NCBI GenBank assembly: GCA_946482615.1
Contig: CAMLSF010000076.1
Location: 1-17,678 of the forward strand
DNA: 17,678 bases
Reading direction: 5' to 3'
Source: an uncultured Chromatiaceae bacterium
GTDB taxonomy: Bacteria > Pseudomonadota > Gammaproteobacteria > Enterobacterales > Alteromonadaceae
Part shown: one piece after another, positions 13,929 through 17,678 of the stretch
How positions within the stretch are numbered: position 1 is the first letter of the stretch
Layout: each line of letters begins with the position of its first letter
The notes under the pieces: generated by a model
The model's input: only the letters and a program-made list of their open reading frames with translations
The model's database searches: none
Told to the model about the DNA's origin: nothing
Translations under genes and position numbers: made by a program

Positions 13929-14798
13929 ATGATCCCAGACAATAAATTTAAAGATCGCAACAACCAGACCTTAGTGCATTTTTCAAAAATGCACGGTTTG
14001 GGCAATGACTTTATGGTGATAGACGCCGTCAGCCAAAATGTGTTCTTAACCAAAGAACAAATTAAAAAGCTGGCCGATCGCAACTTTGGTGTGGGTTTTG
14101 ACCAGTTGCTGATGGTGGAACCGCCTTACGATCCGGATCTGGATTTTCATTACCGCATCTTTAATGCCGATGGTTCTGAAGTGGAACAATGTGGCAATGG
14201 CGCCCGCTGTTTTGCTAAGTTTGTCCGCTATAAAGGCCTGACTAATAAATACAAAATTTCGGTCAGCACCAAGTCCGGCAAAATCACTTTGTATGTAGAG
14301 CAGGATGGTCAGGTTACGGTCAATATGGGTGTGCCGCAGTTTGACCCGGTCAAAGTGCCTTTTAAAGCACAGAAACAAGAGCTGAACTATATTTTGCACA
14401 GCGAAGACGCCACTACGTTATGTGGTGTGGTGTCTATGGGCAATCCGCATGCCGTCATACTGGTGGATGATATTCAGACAGCTCCGGTGCATCAGTGGGG
14501 GCCGGTGTTTGAACATCACGAACGTTTCCCTGAGCGCGCCAATATAGGTTTTATGCAGGTGCTGTCGCCTTCTCATGTCAAATTAAGAGTATGGGAAAGA
14601 GGCGCTGGTGAAACCTTAGCTTGTGGCACAGGCGCATGCGCTGCTGCTGTGGTAGGCCAGATGCAGAAAAAATTACAAACTCAGGTACGAGTCGATTTAC
14701 CGGGCGGCTCATTGCAGATCCGCTGGCAAGGACCTGGCCAACCCGTGAAAATGACGGGGCCAGCCGAACATGTTTTTGATGGACAATTATTCTTATGA
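13929..14798 (+). CDS. dapF: Diaminopimelate epimerase
   Basis: Racemises LL- to meso-diaminopimelate, needed for both lysine and peptidoglycan. The two catalytic cysteines are visible in EQCGNGARC (C88) and LACGTGAC (C232), together with [11 protein letters not shown] near 18-28, GFDQLL at 56-61, MGNPHAV at 170-176 and ERGAGET at 223-229. The ATG at 13929 follows the lysA stop directly and gives 289 residues, about 15 more than E. coli (274); the extra N-terminal residues precede the conserved start of the fold. A GTG at 13974 would match the family start but has no ribosome-binding site. The stop overlaps the next gene by four bases (ATGA). Confidence 0.97.
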   Translation: MIPDNKFKDRNNQTLVHFSKMHGLGNDFMVIDAVSQNVFLTKEQIKKLADRNFGVGFDQLLMVEPPYDPDLDFHYRIFNADGSEVEQCGNGARCFAKFVRYKGLTNKYKISVSTKSGKITLYVEQDGQVTVNMGVPQFDPVKVPFKAQKQELNYILHSEDATTLCGVVSMGNPHAVILVDDIQTAPVHQWGPVFEHHERFPERANIGFMQVLSPSHVKLRVWERGAGETLACGTGACAAAVVGQMQKKLQTQVRVDLPGGSLQIRWQGPGQPVKMTGPAEHVFDGQLFL

Positions 14799-15460
14799 GC
14801 GACCTTCCTCTCGATACAGCGCTGGAAAACCCTGAACTGGCCGAAGCCAGCCTGATTGTGGATTATCTTTATGATCATCCTGAATTTTTTCTGCAGCATC
14901 CGGAGCTGCTCAGCCGATTACGTTTACCGCACCAGCAAAGAGGTGTGGTGTCTTTAGTGGAACGTCAGCTGGAAATACAACGCGAAAAAATCCGCTCTTT
15001 AGAGGACGACATTACCCGCCTGATGGGCATAGCCCGCCAGAACGAACAGATTTTTTATGCGCTGAACGATCTGCACTTAGAGTTATTAAAAGCCGCCGAT
15101 CAAACCGCCTTAATCAGTGCACTGCAGGCATTTACCGCCAAAATGCCACAGGTGCAAAGTTGTGCCCTGGTTGATTTGCAGCAAAAAACCGATCAGGTCG
15201 CGCAGTTGCAGCTGATTTTGCAGCGCCGTTTAAGTGGCAAAAGCTATTATTTTGGCCGGTTAAATCGCGATGAAATGGCCGCCTTATTTGAACCCCATAT
15301 TCATTCTGTGTCCTTGCAACTATTAAAGCTGTCTGAAGAACAACAGTTCCTGCTGGCTTTTGGCAGCGACTCAGACGAGCATTTCCAGCCTGGCATGGAT
15401 ACCTTGTTTTTGGATCATCTGGCCAAGCTGGTGTTAGCCGTTTTGCCCTCTGCTGTTTAA
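14795..15460 (+). CDS. DUF484 family protein (YigA-like)
   Basis: A 221-residue DUF484 protein of unknown function, the usual neighbour between dapF and xerC in gammaproteobacteria (yigA in E. coli). The N-terminal part contains the family hallmark [18 protein letters not shown] (about 23-40) and [13 protein letters not shown] (about 54-66), leading into a coiled coil to about residue 80. The C-terminal half resembles a GAF-like domain, with FGRL near 152 and [21 protein letters not shown] near 185-205. No signal peptide or membrane span. The start overlaps dapF by four bases, so translation is probably coupled. Related proteins have been proposed to sense small ligands; I cannot confirm that here. 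Confidence 0.93.
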   Translation: MSDLPLDTALENPELAEASLIVDYLYDHPEFFLQHPELLSRLRLPHQQRGVVSLVERQLEIQREKIRSLEDDITRLMGIARQNEQIFYALNDLHLELLKAADQTALISALQAFTAKMPQVQSCALVDLQQKTDQVAQLQLILQRRLSGKSYYFGRLNRDEMAALFEPHIHSVSLQLLKLSEEQQFLLAFGSDSDEHFQPGMDTLFLDHLAKLVLAVLPSAV

Positions 15461-15463
15461 CTG

Positions 15464-16378
15464 ATGGAACTGCAGCCTGAACTCGCTCACTGGCAAGCCG
15501 ACTTGTCGGCTTTTCTGGCTTATTTAAAACATGAGCGGGGTTACAGCGATAAAACCCTCACCAGCTACCAATTACAGCTTTGCGCTGTCGCCAGCCAGCT
15601 GGCAGCACAAGCCAGTCATTGGGTTGAGCTCAGCGAAACTCAGTTACAACTGCATATCTCTTCATGCCGCAAAAGTCTGAAGGCCCGCAGCTTAGCGCTT
15701 CGGGTCGCGTCTTTGCGTAGCTTTTACCGTTATCTGGTGCAACAAGGCAAACTAAAAGAAAACCCGGCCTCCTATTTACAGGTGCCCAAATTCGACAAAC
15801 CTTTGCCCAAAAACCTCGATGTCGACCAGGTCAATCACCTGCTGGATTTTGATACCAGCGAAGACGCGCTCGCCTGCCGTGACAAAGCCATACTGGAGTT
15901 GTTTTACTCCTCAGGTTTACGGCTGGATGAACTGGTCAGCGCTAACCTGCAGGATATTGACTGGTCCGAAGCCTTAATAAGGGTGCGTGGCAAAGGCAAT
16001 AAACAACGGGTTCTGCCTATAGGCCGGATGGCAGTCGCAGCTCTGAAAGACTGGCTAAAAGTGCGCAGTGCTTACGTCGGCTCAGAGCCGGATGCGTTGT
16101 TTTTAAGCAAACAGAAAAACCGCATCAGCCACAGGCAAGTGCAACAACGCGTCAACCTCTGGTCGGAGCGTCAGGGTTTGGCCCAGCATTTACATCCGCA
16201 TATGCTACGCCACTCCTTTGCCACTCATATGCTCGAATCCAGCTCAGACCTGCGCGCAGTGCAGGAACTACTGGGCCACGCTAACCTGAACACCACTCAG
16301 GTCTACACCCACCTGGACTTTCAGCAACTCGCCAAAGTCTATGACAATGCGCATCCAAGGGCGAAGAAGAAGGGGTGA
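15464..16378 (+). CDS. xerC: Tyrosine recombinase XerC
   Basis: Site-specific recombinase that, with XerD, resolves chromosome dimers at dif at the division septum. The 304 residues have the N-terminal SAM-like core-binding domain (about 10-100) and the catalytic domain with R153 (SSGLRLDEL), K177 (RGKGNK), H246 and R249 (HPHMLRHSFATHML), H272 (LLGHANL) and nucleophile Y281 (TTQVYTHLD), so the active site is complete. Length matches E. coli (298). XerC rather than XerD is inferred from the dapF-DUF484-xerC order. The ATG at 15464 follows the previous stop by three bases, with no clear Shine-Dalgarno. E. coli has yigB directly after it; here a convergent accessory gene follows instead. Confidence 0.96.
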   Translation: MELQPELAHWQADLSAFLAYLKHERGYSDKTLTSYQLQLCAVASQLAAQASHWVELSETQLQLHISSCRKSLKARSLALRVASLRSFYRYLVQQGKLKENPASYLQVPKFDKPLPKNLDVDQVNHLLDFDTSEDALACRDKAILELFYSSGLRLDELVSANLQDIDWSEALIRVRGKGNKQRVLPIGRMAVAALKDWLKVRSAYVGSEPDALFLSKQKNRISHRQVQQRVNLWSERQGLAQHLHPHMLRHSFATHMLESSSDLRAVQELLGHANLNTTQVYTHLDFQQLAKVYDNAHPRAKKKG

Positions 16379-16450
16379 TATCCGTAGTTTTTAAATAATC
16401 GCTCTGCCATTCCACAGCCCTGAGAGATCTAACCAATTTTCGCCTTTAGC

Positions 16451-17263
16451 TTACGGTAACGGTTTTGGTGTTGGTTCATCGGAATCACTGTTAAGGACAT
16501 CAAAAAATAAAGAACTGGTTAATATGACTTCATCAGAAGACATTTGTCGCCAATTATGAGGTAAATTTTGCTCAGGATTGGGCCACAACAAAAAACATGC
16601 CCCTGAAGAGCTATCAGCAAACAATGAGCCGATGTCGTCTAAATCTAGAAAACTCGGCACATCAGAGATCCCCACTATATGAAACATCAGGTTCCCTAGG
16701 ACAATCGTTGTGGCGTGAAATTTTATATGTGAATCATTCGTTTCGAGCTCAAAACGTAAGTGTCTTGTCCATGTATCTAAAGGTGAATCACATTTTGCCA
16801 TCCAAATGAATGTATTCGGCGGCGGTTCACGATTCTCATACATCCACGTGTAGTGCTCTCTCGGTATTGCTCGCTTCCCCTTATCCATCAACCCTCGGAT
16901 TGAGGCGACCTTGGCAGCCCAGAGCGATAGAGAATTTAGATGACTATTTCTTAAATTGGCAAATTGTCCTTTAGCTAACTCAGGTAGTATCGTCTGAACA
17001 GGTTTCTCGACCTCTTCATTCAACCACCCCTCATTGCATATCTTGCAAACTTCTCCAACAACAGCATCGTATGGGCTATGAGGTAAAATACGATCAGCTT
17101 GCATCAGAGTTTCTGTAGTTATGTCCATATAGTTCTGATTCCAAATGACCGTACTTGCGCCATTTCCAATCTTGCTACTCAACCACGCACTAATCACATG
17201 CTCCTTACTCATTTTGACTTCAGGGGCAGATCTACCGCAAAAAACGCACATTCTAGTTGTCAA
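16451..17263 (-). CDS. HNH-endonuclease-like Cys/His protein of unknown role
   Basis: From the TTG at 17263 the protein has 270 residues. C6-x2-C9 with KEH (E21-H22), then C73-x2-C76-N77 followed by GW, is the zinc-binding and catalytic pattern of an HNH/ββα-metal nuclease. The remaining two thirds is a conserved-looking domain with a SLWAAK segment (about residue 115), R/P-rich HYTWMYENREPPPNTFIWM (about 146-163) and a beta-rich end. I recall similar uncharacterised proteins in many bacteria, often annotated as HNH endonuclease. The TTG is preferred because GGAGAG lies five bases upstream; a GTG at 17317 (288 aa) lacks a Shine-Dalgarno. It is convergent to xerC, is visibly more AT-rich than its neighbours and has no recognisable partner in the window, so it is probably acquired. 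A defence or mobile-element role is inference. Confidence 0.7.
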   Translation of the reverse strand: MTTRMCVFCGRSAPEVKMSKEHVISAWLSSKIGNGASTVIWNQNYMDITTETLMQADRILPHSPYDAVVGEVCKICNEGWLNEEVEKPVQTILPELAKGQFANLRNSHLNSLSLWAAKVASIRGLMDKGKRAIPREHYTWMYENREPPPNTFIWMAKCDSPLDTWTRHLRFELETNDSHIKFHATTIVLGNLMFHIVGISDVPSFLDLDDIGSLFADSSSGACFLLWPNPEQNLPHNWRQMSSDEVILTSSLFFDVLNSDSDEPTPKPLP

Positions 17264-17678
17264 TTTAGCTCTCCGAAACTTACGACTAAAGCCAATTGCA
17301 TTAGTGTTACTTGCCACATATGTTCGATTAGTTGGAATTTACTGCCCTAACTTCAAAAAACAAAACTGACAAATCCCTTTTCTAATGAAGACTCTATAAC
17401 CTTTTATGACGATACGGCATCCATCATATACTTAGACAATCCTCCCACAATTAGATAAGTAAACAAGTTACGAGCAGTCAAATGTCTGAAGATTTACTTA
17501 ATCGTCACTTACCTGCACCGCAAATAAATTTATATTTTGAATAAAATCAAAATGTTAACTAATTTTTTGAAAATAATTCAAAATAAATATTGCGAAATAA
17601 TAGTTATCGCAATAATATAATCGCAAGTCAGGTCGAACAGCGGGTTCAACTGCAGTAAAACGACCGGATACAGAACGT
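17264..17678. other. AT-rich noncoding tract with tandem inverted repeats
   Basis: No gene is recognised from here to the window edge. The left part is the upstream region of the HNH-like gene. The right part (about 17520-17626) is very AT-rich and carries three consecutive inverted repeats plus a TATAAT hexamer. The last 50 bases return to balanced composition, as if approaching the next gene. Confidence 0.5.
17534..17626 (+). promoter_or_regulatory. Three tandem inverted repeats with a consensus -10 box
   Basis: Repeat 1: ATTTTGA (17534-17540), six-base spacer, TCAAAAT (17547-17553). Repeat 2: TTTTGAA (17565-17571), five-base spacer, TTCAAAA (17577-17583). Repeat 3: TATTGCGA (17588-17595), 11-base spacer, TCGCAATA (17607-17614). 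All are perfect. TATAAT follows at 17616-17621, and ATCGCAA occurs both at 17606-17612 and 17620-17626. TTGCGA at 17590-17595 could be a -35 box only with an over-long 20-base spacer, so an activator-dependent or operator-flanked promoter for a gene beyond the edge is one reading. Confidence 0.35.

Noticed and set aside
15464..16378. Tyrosine recombinase as an integrase of a mobile element
   Set aside because: The conserved dapF-DUF484-xerC operon position, the length and the full XerC-like sequence identify the housekeeping recombinase. No att-like repeats were seen around it.
16451..17317. HNH-like gene as part of a restriction-modification or CRISPR system
   Set aside because: No methyltransferase, specificity subunit, helicase, Cas gene or repeat array is present in the window, so the protein can only be called HNH-like.
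17482..17544. A 20-codon plus-strand frame (MSEDLLNRHLPAPQINLYFE) in the AT-rich tract
   Set aside because: It has a protein-like look and could be a gene remnant, but it is very short, lacks a Shine-Dalgarno and matches no family that I recognise. Too weak to call.

Overview
This window is a chromosomal stretch of a gammaproteobacterium. The protein sequences look closest to the Alteromonadales-type relatives of E. coli (a Rheinheimera-like organism is my best guess, from general familiarity only). Most of it is core metabolism in an order that partly mirrors E. coli. I see no CRISPR array, insertion sequence or prophage.

Layout. (1) 1-600, minus strand: the first codons of an elongation factor Tu gene, preceded by four tRNA genes, Thr(TGT)-Tyr(GTA)-Gly(TCC)-Thr(GGT), with a good promoter that resembles stringently controlled ones. 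This is the E. coli thrU-tyrU-glyT-thrT-tufB arrangement. (2) 596-3277, minus strand: murB-birA-coaX, tightly overlapping. E. coli has murB-birA-coaA here, so a type III pantothenate kinase occupies the place of the unrelated type I enzyme. (3) 3426-6508: fadM (+) with a candidate FadR operator, a secreted cyanophycinase-like S51 peptidase (-), a nearly 400-base noncoding stretch, csaA (+), and a family 6 hypoxanthine/uracil-DNA glycosylase (-). (4) 6510-10393, minus strand: the haem operon hemC-hemD-hemX-hemY, with the glycosylase as its last gene. (5) 10473-10600: a palindromic ERIC-like intergenic repeat. (6) 10601-12438, minus strand: a DUF2914 membrane protein, a serine carboxylesterase and the frataxin cyaY. 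E. coli has cyaA between hemC and cyaY; it is not here. (7) 12511-16378, plus strand: lptM-lysA-dapF-DUF484-xerC, with short gaps or overlaps, joining lysine/peptidoglycan precursor synthesis to outer-membrane assembly and chromosome dimer resolution. (8) 16379-17678: an AT-richer accessory end holding a lone HNH-like Cys/His protein gene (-) and an AT-rich noncoding tract with three consecutive inverted repeats and a consensus -10 box. The yigB gene that follows xerC in E. coli is not visible.

Functionally the genes serve cell envelope and amino-acid precursor supply (murB, lysA, dapF, lptM), cofactors (birA, coaX, hemCDXY, cyaY), translation (tRNAs, tuf), lipid turnover (fadM) and DNA maintenance (the glycosylase, xerC). 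Several start codons are non-ATG (birA TTG, hemD GTG, the DUF2914 gene GTG, lysA GTG, the HNH gene TTG or GTG), chosen here from Shine-Dalgarno position and family length.

The least explained parts are the accessory end after xerC, the ERIC-like element abutting a stop codon, the fadM operator and the structured noncoding DNA around the cyanophycinase-like gene. I do not see a complete new multi-gene system; the HNH gene is the best candidate for part of one, and the window ends before its neighbourhood can be judged.
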